Virus record (IMG/VR): IMGVR_UViG_3300042894_001940
Coordinates: 1 to 49,135 of that record
Length of the DNA stretch: 49,135 bases
DNA from: a virus
Reading direction: 5' to 3' (one strand)
Shown piece after piece: positions 15,277 to 22,312 of this stretch (positions within the stretch are counted from its first letter, which is position 1; every line of letters starts with the position of its first letter). The notes below the pieces were generated by a model. The model had not been told where the DNA came from. It did not search any database and saw nothing but the letters and a program-made list of their open reading frames with translations. Made by a program: the position numbers and the translations under genes.

Positions 15277-15591
15277 ATTCATCGAAAAGATTGTATTTGC
15301 CGCAGTTCCTATTCTGTTCAGCTGTATTGTGTACCTAGTATCAGATTTGAATACTGCCAAAACTAAATTGACTGAATTGGATAATAAGATTTCTATAGTA
15401 GTATCTCCAGAAAATACACCAAGACCAAACCAAGACCAAACCAAGCAGCAGAATTAGCAAGAGAAAAGTTAAGGTTGGATTTTGTTAATGAACAGAATGA
15501 AAGTCTGATAAGACATACACAAAATAATGGTCAGATTAATTTATTGACTTGGAGAGTAACTGAACTGGAGAAGTTAAATGGGAAAAAGTAA
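15254..15591 (+). pseudogene. One-span coiled-coil protein disrupted by 11-bp duplication
   Basis: The ATG frame encodes a membrane span (residues about 12-29) and stops after 67 residues. The -1 frame continues directly with AAELAREKLRLDFVNEQNES, a coiled helix ending at 15589-15591. At the junction the 11-base unit ACCAAGACCAA is perfectly duplicated (15418-15439). Removing one copy restores a single frame of about 108 residues, with a span plus periplasmic-type coil as in i-spanin-like or cassette paralogues. No slippery heptamer is present, so a slippage mutation or on/off switch is more likely than programmed frameshifting. Confidence 0.7.
15418..15445 (+). repeat. 11-bp tandem duplication causing a frameshift
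   Basis: ACCAAGACCAA occurs at 15418-15428 and 15429-15439, followed by a partial third copy ACCAAG. The unit is not a multiple of 3, so copy number sets the frame. Confidence 0.9.
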
Positions 15592-15847
15592 AATATTACA
15601 AGGTGGTTGGAGAACTGCTTTGGCATGGAGTTACGTAATAATCTGTATGTTTGATTTCTGTATTGGCCCAATCATATACAATTTCCTACAATTCTATAAT
15701 CCAGGTCAACACGTAGATATGTGGCAAGCAATAACCTTGCAGGGTGGAGGTTTATATCATCTTGCCATGGGTGCAATCTTAGGCATTTCTGCCCATGGCC
15801 GCACCCAGGAAAAATTAGCATCAACTAAAGAAAGTTCGGCTGATTAG
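15578..15847 (+). CDS. Putative holin
   Basis: This 89-residue protein has two clear hydrophobic segments (about 13-36 and 54-74) and the pattern WSYVIICMFDFCIGPI with GGGLYHLAMGAILGISAHGR, which resembles multi-span phage holins. Holins open the inner membrane to release endolysins. It overlaps the end of the interrupted gene by 14 bases and is the last gene of the cassette. Confidence 0.6.
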   Translation: MGKSKILQGGWRTALAWSYVIICMFDFCIGPIIYNFLQFYNPGQHVDMWQAITLQGGGLYHLAMGAILGISAHGRTQEKLASTKESSAD

Positions 15848-15874
15848 ACAACATTGTACCGAGTTTTTGTATTT

Positions 15875-15882
15875 TATAAATA
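15875..15882 (+). promoter_or_regulatory. Late promoter TATAAATA of GIY-YIG gene
   Basis: Perfect plus-strand T4-type late box, 83 bases before the start codon of the homing-endonuclease gene. Confidence 0.7.
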
Positions 15883-15902
15883 ATATTGTATAAACTAAAA
15901 AG

Positions 15903-15933
15903 GCTGGTCGCGGTGCTACCAACACCCACCAGC
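15903..15933 (+). promoter_or_regulatory. Leader hairpin of GIY-YIG gene
   Basis: GCTGGT-cgc-GGTG-loop-CACC-c-ACCAGC forms a two-part stem in the leader. A hairpin of the same architecture precedes the second GIY-YIG gene (46609-46636). Confidence 0.5.
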
Positions 15934-15965
15934 ACTAATCATTCCAAGATAAACAGGAGTCTACC

Positions 15966-16724
15966 ATGACCAGCACAAGTATATATCAATCAATAGTACC
16001 TACCTACCTTTATATCAAACAACATTCCGTTACCAAAAAGAAATATTTTGGCAAGACTACTAGAGACCCATACAAATATAATGGTTCTGGCGAATATTGG
16101 TCCAAACATATCAAGAAGCATGGAAAAGAACATATTGTTACCTTGTGGGTTTCTGATTTGTACTACGACACATCAATTGTTGATATTGCACTACATTTTT
16201 CATTCGATAATAATATTGTTGAATCTAAAGAATGGGCAAATCTAGAACCAGAAAATGGCTTGAATGGTGGTGCTTCTGGCAGGAAGTTTTCCGAAGAATC
16301 CAAAGCCAAACTGTCTGTAGCAAAGAAAGGAATATCAAGATCTGAAGAAACTAAAGCCAAAATGTCTGCTGCAATGAAAGGTGTTCCTAAACCTCCCCGT
16401 ACAGCAGAACATTGTGCTAAAATATCTGCTAGACAGAAAGGCGTTCCTAAACCAGAATTATCTGCCAGACAAAAAGGCGTTCCTCTATCAGAGGAAACTA
16501 AAGCAAAAATATCTACGGCAATGAAAGGTGTTCCTAAACCAGAAGGATTTGGTGCAAAAGTATCTGCTGCAATGAAAGGTGTTCCTAAACCTCCTCGTAC
16601 AGCAGAACATAAAGCCAAGTTAAGAGTTCCTAAATCAAAATTCTTTTCAATTATTGAAACTAGAAAGACTTATGACAAGGGAAATCTTTCCAGACATTAT
16701 CCTGAATTTAAGCAATATTACTGA
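15966..16724 (+). CDS. GIY-YIG-like homing endonuclease with NUMOD3 repeats
   Basis: The 252-residue protein has a degenerate GIY-YIG module (YLYIKQH then KKYFGKTTRD, residues about 14-34) followed by a chain of NUMOD3 DNA-binding repeats (SEETKAKMSAAMKGVPKP and variants, about residues 105-225). This is the layout of Seg-type free-standing homing endonucleases, which cut related genomes to copy themselves. It lies on the strand opposite to its downstream neighbour, has its own late promoter, and overlaps the convergent phosphoesterase gene by 17 bases. Confidence 0.85.
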   Translation: MTSTSIYQSIVPTYLYIKQHSVTKKKYFGKTTRDPYKYNGSGEYWSKHIKKHGKEHIVTLWVSDLYYDTSIVDIALHFSFDNNIVESKEWANLEPENGLNGGASGRKFSEESKAKLSVAKKGISRSEETKAKMSAAMKGVPKPPRTAEHCAKISARQKGVPKPELSARQKGVPLSEETKAKISTAMKGVPKPEGFGAKVSAAMKGVPKPPRTAEHKAKLRVPKSKFFSIIETRKTYDKGNLSRHYPEFKQYY

Positions 16725-17235
16725 TATTTTCTATGTTCCTGCTGAACTGTAAAATGTCGTCTAGCATTATAGGATAATAATCAGTTTGTTCGACTGAAAC
16801 ATTCAAGTACCGGGCATCATCAATAATTTTACTATGAAGATGCCCGTGTACATTCATCTTGTGTCTGTATTCTAATTGAGATGGATGTACTGGTATATGA
16901 CTTAACAATACATTTTCCACTGTATGATAAGAACGGATATCTTTAAAATATTTCATGTACTCATCTACTCTAAAGAAATCGTGGTTGCCTTTGATGAGAA
17001 TCAAGTTCGAGCAATGTATCTGATCCAGCATCTTCAATCCTGATCTGTTTAGTGCAACATCACCAAGTATGAAGCATTCATCACCAAATTTTACTTTCTC
17101 GTTGAATCGTCTAACAAGCTCTTGGTTCATCTCATCGATATCATCCCAAGGTCTCATTTTTGTGCCATCTTCATTCAAGAACTTTAGAACATTCTTGTGA
17201 TTGAAGTGTTGGTCTGAAGTTATCCAAGTTGCCAT
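16708..17235 (-). CDS. Calcineurin-like metallophosphoesterase 1
   Basis: The 175-residue protein has all metal-binding motifs: SDQHF (7-11), GDVAL, GNHDF, LSHIPVHP and HGHLH. These enzymes hydrolyse phosphomono- or diesters with two metal ions; the substrate is unknown. A second, different phosphoesterase is at 24688. The C-terminal 17 bases overlap the homing endonuclease gene on the other strand. Confidence 0.85.
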   Translation of the reverse strand: MATWITSDQHFNHKNVLKFLNEDGTKMRPWDDIDEMNQELVRRFNEKVKFGDECFILGDVALNRSGLKMLDQIHCSNLILIKGNHDFFRVDEYMKYFKDIRSYHTVENVLLSHIPVHPSQLEYRHKMNVHGHLHSKIIDDARYLNVSVEQTDYYPIMLDDILQFSRNIENISNIA

Positions 17236-17236
17236 A

Positions 17237-17455
17237 TCATTCCGGTTTATGGTTTTGATAATAAGAAGTTTCTAAAGTATTTCCAACGATTCGTTTACAG
17301 TCATCATTACCACAGAAATCTTTAGCCCACACTCGTTTCACATCTTCTTTGTGTACGTGTATATTTTTAAACTCTGGATCCCATCCAATACAGAATCCAA
17401 ATATAATACCCATTAGCCAAGGCCACCAATAGTCAAGATAACTATCCACTACCAA
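17237..17455 (-). CDS. Small membrane protein
   Basis: A 72-residue protein with one Trp-rich span (about residues 9-25, YWWPWLMGIIFGFCIGW) and two Cys in the C-terminal part. One base separates it from the phosphoesterase start. Function unknown. Confidence 0.65.
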   Translation of the reverse strand: MVVDSYLDYWWPWLMGIIFGFCIGWDPEFKNIHVHKEDVKRVWAKDFCGNDDCKRIVGNTLETSYYQNHKPE

Positions 17456-17646
17456 GACTCCACACCAGTAACAGGCAAAGTAACTGTTGCATCTAGGTCA
17501 ACTAGTTTATAATTGAATTGAATATCCACGGTATTGCCAATACCGTTAGTTTGATATAGCAAGGAAAAGTTATTCACGTCACTAAAACGGTCAAGTAATT
17601 TCACAATCTTTTCAAGTTCACTTCTGTGTAATCTAATTTCAGTCAT
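17449..17646 (-). CDS. Unknown 65-residue protein
   Basis: ATG at 17646 follows GGAG; product MTEIRLHRSELEKIVKLLDR. The earlier in-frame ATG codons lack a ribosome site. Soluble; family not recognised. Confidence 0.65.
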   Translation of the reverse strand: MTEIRLHRSELEKIVKLLDRFSDVNNFSLLYQTNGIGNTVDIQFNYKLVDLDATVTLPVTGVESW

Positions 17647-17647
17647 C

Positions 17648-17893
17648 TTATTCTCCATTAGCAAATTGATTATGGATAGACCATAGTACTGGTTCAGTTA
17701 AGTAGTTATCGCTATTTTTGTATCTTTTATCACTACGAAAAGTAAAGGTCTCAGTATATCCAACTCTAATCACAAGTTTATAATATTCGATTCCACCGTC
17801 GGCAGTTTCTTTGGCCATCGTCATTGATGTTATTTTATCTATTGCTAATACAATGTCACCGCCATTACAATAGATTCTAATTCTGTTATTCAT
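17648..17893 (-). CDS. Unknown 81-residue protein
   Basis: Beta-rich soluble protein (MNNRIRIYCNGGDIVLAIDK). Overlaps the upstream membrane-peptide gene by 4 bases. No family recognised. Confidence 0.65.
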   Translation of the reverse strand: MNNRIRIYCNGGDIVLAIDKITSMTMAKETADGGIEYYKLVIRVGYTETFTFRSDKRYKNSDNYLTEPVLWSIHNQFANGE

Positions 17894-18036
17894 CTTGGTT
17901 TTCCTAAATTCCAGATCATATAAAGTGGTAAAATGATTGCTGCTACAATCGATATTCTAAAAGCTACTAGAGGTGCTACCAATAGTGTAAGAAAGAATAG
18001 TAGCAGGATAACCACAAGCCAATTAGCAATATTCAT
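17890..18036 (-). CDS. 48-residue membrane peptide
   Basis: Two hydrophobic segments (about 5-24 and 28-42) fill nearly the whole protein, which ends GKPR. The stop overlaps the next ATG. Such tiny membrane proteins recur throughout the early operons here. Confidence 0.6.
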   Translation of the reverse strand: MNIANWLVVILLLFFLTLLVAPLVAFRISIVAAIILPLYMIWNLGKPR

Positions 18037-18039
18037 AAG

Positions 18040-18258
18040 TTATCCATTATAATGTTCAAAGATTACCCAAGCACCATTCAATGATATTATACCAATGATG
18101 ATTAAGAGTCCTCTAAGAATGGTTCCTGGAAACCTCTTTTCAAGTGTCAATAAGATACTTGCTAAGAAATATCCAATGGTGTAAATTATAACAATAGTTA
18201 TCATTACTACAGACATATAATCTAAGAATGATAAATCTTCTGGTCTCATAGATCTCAT
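18040..18258 (-). CDS. Two-span membrane protein
   Basis: A 72-residue protein with spans at about 13-37 and 46-66; RBS AGGAAA. Function unknown. Confidence 0.65.
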   Translation of the reverse strand: MRSMRPEDLSFLDYMSVVMITIVIIYTIGYFLASILLTLEKRFPGTILRGLLIIIGIISLNGAWVIFEHYNG

Positions 18259-18259
18259 G

Positions 18260-18481
18260 TTATTTCCTGTTGTGCATTATTGTCATTCTAACATCAGCAT
18301 ATTTTTCTATAAATTCGTCATGCGTGATTTCCATTTTATCTCCATTACTATTTTGTTTTTTAAGTTTGTATATTTGACATTCCAGCTGTTTAACATAAAC
18401 ATATATTGAATGCGGCACTTTAAAATGCTCTGATAATTTAGTTTCTATATTCGTACAACATATAAAATATGAGGATGCCAT
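18260..18481 (-). CDS. Unknown 73-residue protein
   Basis: Soluble, with a short basic coil (QLECQIYKLKKQNSNGDK). The start overlaps the preceding stop by one base. No family recognised. Confidence 0.55.
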   Translation of the reverse strand: MASSYFICCTNIETKLSEHFKVPHSIYVYVKQLECQIYKLKKQNSNGDKMEITHDEFIEKYADVRMTIMHNRK

Positions 18482-18897
18482 CAGTTTACTCCAAAGTGTT
18501 CTTTATCGTACCTAATAATCTCATTAAATTCTTCAACTGTAATCTTACCATTCAGCAATGTTTCTATTGCATCTAATCTTTGTAGTGTATCAAATGTTCT
18601 TTTTAAATCGATAAGTGAACCAGGACTTGGTCGTTCACCTAAAGCAAGAATCGTTACATGCAAAGTAACGTAAGCAGGATGGAAGAAATTGGAAATAAAC
18701 ATGATGTCTTTTTCTCTATCAGTACAATCCAAAAACTCGAAAAGTTTTACATATTGAATATCCTTATCAGCAAATGGAATATGCCATTCATTAGGATTCA
18801 TCTGTCTGTAATAAGAATTAGAGTATTCCATCATTTCAGATGCTTTGGTTGGTTTTTCTATTTCTTCAACCAGTTTGAATAGAGCATTGTGTTTCAT
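18481..18897 (-). CDS. Unknown 138-residue protein
   Basis: The ATG at 18897 follows GAGGA. The product is helical with a FLDCTDREKDIMFISNFFHP segment. No enzymatic motif recognised. It lies in the operon driven by early promoter copy 3. Confidence 0.65.
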   Translation of the reverse strand: MKHNALFKLVEEIEKPTKASEMMEYSNSYYRQMNPNEWHIPFADKDIQYVKLFEFLDCTDREKDIMFISNFFHPAYVTLHVTILALGERPSPGSLIDLKRTFDTLQRLDAIETLLNGKITVEEFNEIIRYDKEHFGVN

Positions 18898-18926
18898 TTC
18901 AAAGTTCCTCATCAAGGTTTATTATT

Positions 18927-19109
18927 TTAATAAAATTCTATTTCACGCGATATAGGAACAATTTGTATAATCTTGCCATCTGGATATTCTTCCAGAACTA
19001 TTTCGGTAAATTTTTCTAATCTTTTTGAATTTGCTACCCCAATGTTACTTACTAAAATAAGTTTTGTATCATAGGGTGTTTCAACCGTAACAATATATTT
19101 TTGCATCAT
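18927..19109 (-). CDS. Unknown early protein, 60 residues
   Basis: First gene behind promoter copy 3, with leader GAAGAGGAATTAA. The product (MMQKYIVTVETPYDTKLILV) looks like a small alpha/beta protein. Function unknown. Confidence 0.7.
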   Translation of the reverse strand: MMQKYIVTVETPYDTKLILVSNIGVANSKRLEKFTEIVLEEYPDGKIIQIVPISREIEFY

Positions 19110-19154
19110 TTAATTCCTCTTCAATTGGTTGACCGAATTGGTTAACTTACGGCT

Positions 19155-19182
19155 ATTATCCTTGATTATAGGAAAAGGTCAA
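19155..19182 (-). promoter_or_regulatory. Repeated early promoter, copy 3
   Basis: Minus-strand TTGACC (19177-19182), 16 bases, GATAAT (19155-19160), AGCCGTAAGTTAACC. A one-mismatch GTTGACC dyad follows at 19128-19146. Confidence 0.85.
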
Positions 19183-19190
19183 CATTTATT

Positions 19191-19700
19191 TCAACCCTTC
19201 TTGTATTCAGTTAATACCAGTGTGATATAGTTTATCGTCTCGGGATAATTAGGAATCTTTCTGTGGTGTCTAATTACAGCATTCTCTCCTGCATTATATC
19301 CTGCTAATGCCAACTTCTTATTACCATCAAAGGTATCCAATAAGAATCTAAGAAACCGTACACCACCATAAATGTTCTCTTTGACGTTGGTACGATCTGA
19401 TACACCAAACCTTTCTGCAGTAGCAGGCATCAGTTGCATCAATCCTACCGCACCTTTCTTACTAACAGCTTTGGTTCGATAGGTGCTTTCAGTTTTGATT
19501 ACAGCACGAACCAGCTTTTCGTCCACCTGATACTTCAATGAAGCATTATGGATATAACGGTCAATGTCTTTAGGAGTAATCTTCGGCTTAGTTGTAACCA
19601 TTTGGTATGAATGATTAACGAACTTGGCAGTTCCTGTACTTGTATAGATTTGAGTACTAGGAGCCATCATTGATGATACTATCAGAATGGTCTTAATCAT
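19191..19700 (-). CDS. Secreted lytic transglycosylase (SLT fold)
   Basis: The 169-residue protein has a hydrophobic N-terminus and an SLT domain: LVRAVIKTESTYRTKAVS (catalytic Glu in KTES), GAVGLMQLMPATAERFGV, and ALAGYNAGENAV. It cuts peptidoglycan glycan strands with formation of anhydro ends, in the periplasm. It overlaps the upstream secreted-peptide gene by 4 bases. With the SleB-like and GH19 enzymes it makes three wall hydrolases. Confidence 0.9.
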   Translation of the reverse strand: MIKTILIVSSMMAPSTQIYTSTGTAKFVNHSYQMVTTKPKITPKDIDRYIHNASLKYQVDEKLVRAVIKTESTYRTKAVSKKGAVGLMQLMPATAERFGVSDRTNVKENIYGGVRFLRFLLDTFDGNKKLALAGYNAGENAVIRHHRKIPNYPETINYITLVLTEYKKG

Positions 19701-19918
19701 TTCTTTGCCTTCTTAGGTTTGCCTTTAGGGCATTGCTCGGTAAGTTTAACATACTTCATGGGAGAGCATTTCTTATGAGTCTTGAAGAACTTCTTTTGAC
19801 TAGCAATACTATCAAGGTATTGCTTTGTGTAACATTGTTCCATAAGATTAACGATGTTGATGCAATTAGCCTTTACGGGTAATGACACCAACATCATGAT
19901 TAGGATTTTAGTTTTCAC
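19697..19918 (-). CDS. Small secreted basic Cys-containing protein
   Basis: The 73-residue protein has a signal-like start (MKTKILIMMLVSLPVKANC), four Cys and a Lys-rich tail (PKGKPKKAKK). It is translationally coupled to the transglycosylase, so both may act in the periplasm. Family not recognised. Confidence 0.6.
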   Translation of the reverse strand: MKTKILIMMLVSLPVKANCINIVNLMEQCYTKQYLDSIASQKKFFKTHKKCSPMKYVKLTEQCPKGKPKKAKK

Positions 19919-20354
19919 TGATTGTCTCGTAGATATGGTAGCAGTAAACTAAATCGATTATTGGTTCGTCATAAATGTATTCAGTAGTAGGAGTTTGTGT
20001 ACCAATATAGTCGCCCCATTTGTGCCATCTCCAACCTTCATATCTAGGTTGACTAGATTTAGTGATTTTATGCAATAGCACTACGAATTCACGGTCAGGT
20101 GATAACAGTTCAGGAATGACTTCAAGTAAATTTTCAATTCCATCACATACGCCATAATACCATGCAGAATCATTTGTTAGAAATTCAGGATCTCTAATAT
20201 ATGATTTAGAATGCTCGATTGCATGTAACCGAGACGAATAATTGCTTATATATGATTTAGAACGCTCGAGTGCATGTAACTGAAACGAATAATCGCTCAG
20301 ATAAACGCCTTCTTGTAATTGATGTTCTTGTATAATCGGGTTACTTTTTAACAT
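19908..20354 (-). CDS. Unknown early protein with internal repeat
   Basis: ATG at 20354 follows the repeated GAAGAGGAATTATAAA leader. The 148-residue product carries a 17-residue direct repeat near its N-terminus (SDYSFQLHALERSKSYI and SNYSSRLHAIEHSKSYI). No family recognised. Confidence 0.7.
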   Translation of the reverse strand: MLKSNPIIQEHQLQEGVYLSDYSFQLHALERSKSYISNYSSRLHAIEHSKSYIRDPEFLTNDSAWYYGVCDGIENLLEVIPELLSPDREFVVLLHKITKSSQPRYEGWRWHKWGDYIGTQTPTTEYIYDEPIIDLVYCYHIYETISEN

Positions 20355-20402
20355 TTTATAATTCCTCTTCAATTGGTTGACCGAATTGGTTAACTTACGG
20401 CT

Positions 20403-20430
20403 ATTATCCTTGATTATACCAAAAGGTCAA
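20403..20430 (-). promoter_or_regulatory. Repeated early promoter, copy 4
   Basis: Minus-strand TTGACC (20425-20430), 16 bases, GATAAT (20403-20408), AGCCGTAAGTTAACC. A one-mismatch dyad follows at 20376-20394. Confidence 0.85.
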
Positions 20431-20439
20431 CATTTATTT

Positions 20440-20547
20440 TCAAATTTTGTTATAAGCATTCATTATTAGAAAAACCACAAATACTACACCAATGGTATGT
20501 ACTACTGTTGATAGTAATTCAAACAAGTTTGGTCCAATATCAATCAT
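20440..20547 (-). CDS. 35-residue membrane peptide
   Basis: MIDIGPNLFELLSTVVHTIG and a following VVFVVFLIM form one span. The ATG overlaps the stop of the upstream gene (TAATG). Confidence 0.55.
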   Translation of the reverse strand: MIDIGPNLFELLSTVVHTIGVVFVVFLIMNAYNKI

Positions 20548-21323
20548 TACGCATTCTCCCAACTGATAGTAATTACAGCATTGTTAGTGTCAAAACGTAT
20601 TCCAGAACTTGCATATGCTGCCATATCTGGTGACCTACTAGCAATACAGTTTGCTACATAACCATATTCCGTCAATGTGGTTACCAGAATTCCAGCAATC
20701 TTGTTAAAGGTCTGGTCAGATAACCCATCAACTTTGTTAAAAGAAATTGAGTATTTTCCATTCTTAATAGCATCATTAATCAATACTTGAATTTCTTGAA
20801 GAGCTTTGGTGATTTCCGTTTGTTTGATCTTGTTAAGTTCAGTTTCTACTTCTTTAGTTTTGGCATAAGCCACTGCTGCATGTATCATGATGGGTGGTTC
20901 CTCTTTAGGTTTATCAAGTTCAGTTAGAAATTCATTCAAGCTACCATCTTTGTATACAACATACCATTTCTCATCAACTTCAACGTACAAGTAGTTATAT
21001 TCTTGACGATCATATCTCAGTCTGTAATGATCGAAAGATTCGTAGATGTTAGTTTCATTATTTGCTTCTCCACGATCCCTTCCATAATAAACACAAGTTC
21101 CTTCTTCAGGATATGCAAATGTATGTAAATATCCATTTGGCTCAATTCTTTTGTTTAATGAAGATAGATTACCAAGGGAAACTAATTCCTTAGCTAACTC
21201 GGGAGTATTATAGAATTGTTTTAACATACTACCATTGTACTCGAGATATCCATCCCAGTGGCAATAGATTTGGTGAATGGTTCCATCGGTGTGTTGAACT
21301 GCAATAGTAGAATTTGTGCTCAT
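20547..21323 (-). CDS. Conserved phage protein, 258 residues
   Basis: ATG at 21323 after GAAGAGGATTTATATC. The N-terminal STIAVQHTDGTIHQIYCHWD with WDGYLEYNG pattern recurs in many phage hypothetical proteins. The C-terminal part is separate and helical then beta-like. Function unknown. It follows promoter copy 5. Confidence 0.7.
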   Translation of the reverse strand: MSTNSTIAVQHTDGTIHQIYCHWDGYLEYNGSMLKQFYNTPELAKELVSLGNLSSLNKRIEPNGYLHTFAYPEEGTCVYYGRDRGEANNETNIYESFDHYRLRYDRQEYNYLYVEVDEKWYVVYKDGSLNEFLTELDKPKEEPPIMIHAAVAYAKTKEVETELNKIKQTEITKALQEIQVLINDAIKNGKYSISFNKVDGLSDQTFNKIAGILVTTLTEYGYVANCIASRSPDMAAYASSGIRFDTNNAVITISWENA

Positions 21324-21360
21324 GATATAAATCCTCTTCAAGTTTTATTAAGTTACAGCT

Positions 21361-21389
21361 ATTGTCCTATACTATTAGGAATGGGTCAA
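21361..21389 (-). promoter_or_regulatory. Repeated early promoter, copy 5
   Basis: Minus-strand TTGACC (21384-21389), 17 bases, GACAAT (21361-21366). The spacer contains the dyad TCCTA / TAGGA. Confidence 0.75.
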
Positions 21390-21407
21390 CACTAATTTCT
21401 TTTATAA

Positions 21408-21602
21408 TTATAACACCTCACATTTCATAGAATAGCCAAGTAATCCATCTTCCAGTTCTTTTTGGATTTCAGGAGTATGTTGTTCAATATAAAACTCACA
21501 TTCCGCATAAGTATCGAATGTCATCACGGTAACTTCAGGAGTCCCATGTGAAATCTGATCAGCAGTAAAGTACATCAGCATTGTTAAAATTGCACCAGTC
21601 AT
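21408..21602 (-). CDS. Unknown early protein, 64 residues
   Basis: Hydrophobic N-terminus (MTGAILTMLMYFTADQ) may be a signal or anchor; the rest is soluble and contains two Cys. It is preceded by the repeated leader and promoter copy 6. Confidence 0.65.
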   Translation of the reverse strand: MTGAILTMLMYFTADQISHGTPEVTVMTFDTYAECEFYIEQHTPEIQKELEDGLLGYSMKCEVL

Positions 21603-21638
21603 TTCTATAATTCCTCTTCAATTGATTAACTTACGGCT

Positions 21639-21666
21639 ATTATCCTTGGTTCTATATAAATGTCAA
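21639..21666 (-). promoter_or_regulatory. Repeated early promoter, copy 6
   Basis: Minus-strand TTGACA (21661-21666), 16 bases, GATAAT (21639-21644), AGCCGTAAGTTAA. Best -35 match of the family. Confidence 0.85.
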
Positions 21667-21737
21667 CAGGGATATGAAAATATATTTTAGAATGCTTTAT
21701 AGGTTCTTATTGGTCCCCTTTAGCAAACCTTACGACC

Positions 21738-21766
21738 ATTATCCAGCATAAACAGAGATAGGGCAA
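21738..21766 (-). promoter_or_regulatory. Degenerate early promoter, copy 7
   Basis: Minus-strand TTGCCC (21761-21766), 17 bases, GATAAT (21738-21743), GGTCGTAAGG. It lies in tandem behind copy 6 and just left of a plus-strand nuclease-like gene. Confidence 0.5.
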
Positions 21767-21772
21767 CATTAT

Positions 21773-22105
21773 ATGAAAGAAATTTCTACATTATATTCTC
21801 AACTGAAATCTTCAGCAAAATCCAGAGGCATAGAATTCTCCATTACGAAGACGGATTTGCACGATTTATCGTTTCCTATGACTTGCCCAGTACTAGGCAT
21901 TAGACTTGATTGGAATAGAGGAACTGCAGGGGATAATAGTTATTCTGTGGACCGAATTGATAGCTCTGTTGGATACGTACCAGGGAATTTGGTAGTGATA
22001 TCTAACAGAGCCAACATTCTTAAAAGAGATGCAACTCTGAGAGAATTGCAGTTGTTAGCAGAGTTTTATACTGAGTTAAGTGAATCAGTTAGAGTACGAG
22101 TTTAG
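21773..22105 (+). CDS. HNH-like endonuclease-type protein
   Basis: The 110-residue protein contains CPVLGIRLDW, SVDRIDSSVGYVPGNLVVIS and RANILKRDAT, a pattern shared by small phage HNH/endonuclease-VII-like proteins. The classic paired histidines are not obvious, so activity is uncertain. It is alone on the plus strand among minus genes and overlaps the convergent gene by 21 bases, suggesting insertion as a mobile unit. Confidence 0.6.
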   Translation: MKEISTLYSQLKSSAKSRGIEFSITKTDLHDLSFPMTCPVLGIRLDWNRGTAGDNSYSVDRIDSSVGYVPGNLVVISNRANILKRDATLRELQLLAEFYTELSESVRVRV

Positions 22106-22312
22106 GGCTTGCTGTTCAGCATCAAGCCAGTTTTGTTTTTCGTCATGTGACCCATTCAGCCACAAATAATAAGCAATCTCGGATACTAGTTTATGATGTT
22201 CTTCTATCTTCACTAATCCAGGACGCTTCCGGTACTCATTGCTAATTATAGGATATTCCATAACACGACCATTATCAAACATTTTAAGCCAATTTTCGAC
22301 TAGGGTTATCAT
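22085..22312 (-). CDS. DUF2934-like small protein
   Basis: The 75-residue protein ends with IAYYLWLNGSHDEKQNWLDAE, the core pattern of DUF2934. No function is known. It overlaps the upstream gene by 4 bases. Confidence 0.5.
   Translation of the reverse strand: MITLVENWLKMFDNGRVMEYPIISNEYRKRPGLVKIEEHHKLVSEIAYYLWLNGSHDEKQNWLDAEQQALNSYSN

Noticed and set aside
15254-15591. Programmed -1 frameshift as an explanation for the broken gene
   Set aside because: No slippery heptamer at the junction, while a perfect 11-bp tandem duplication accounts for the frame change.
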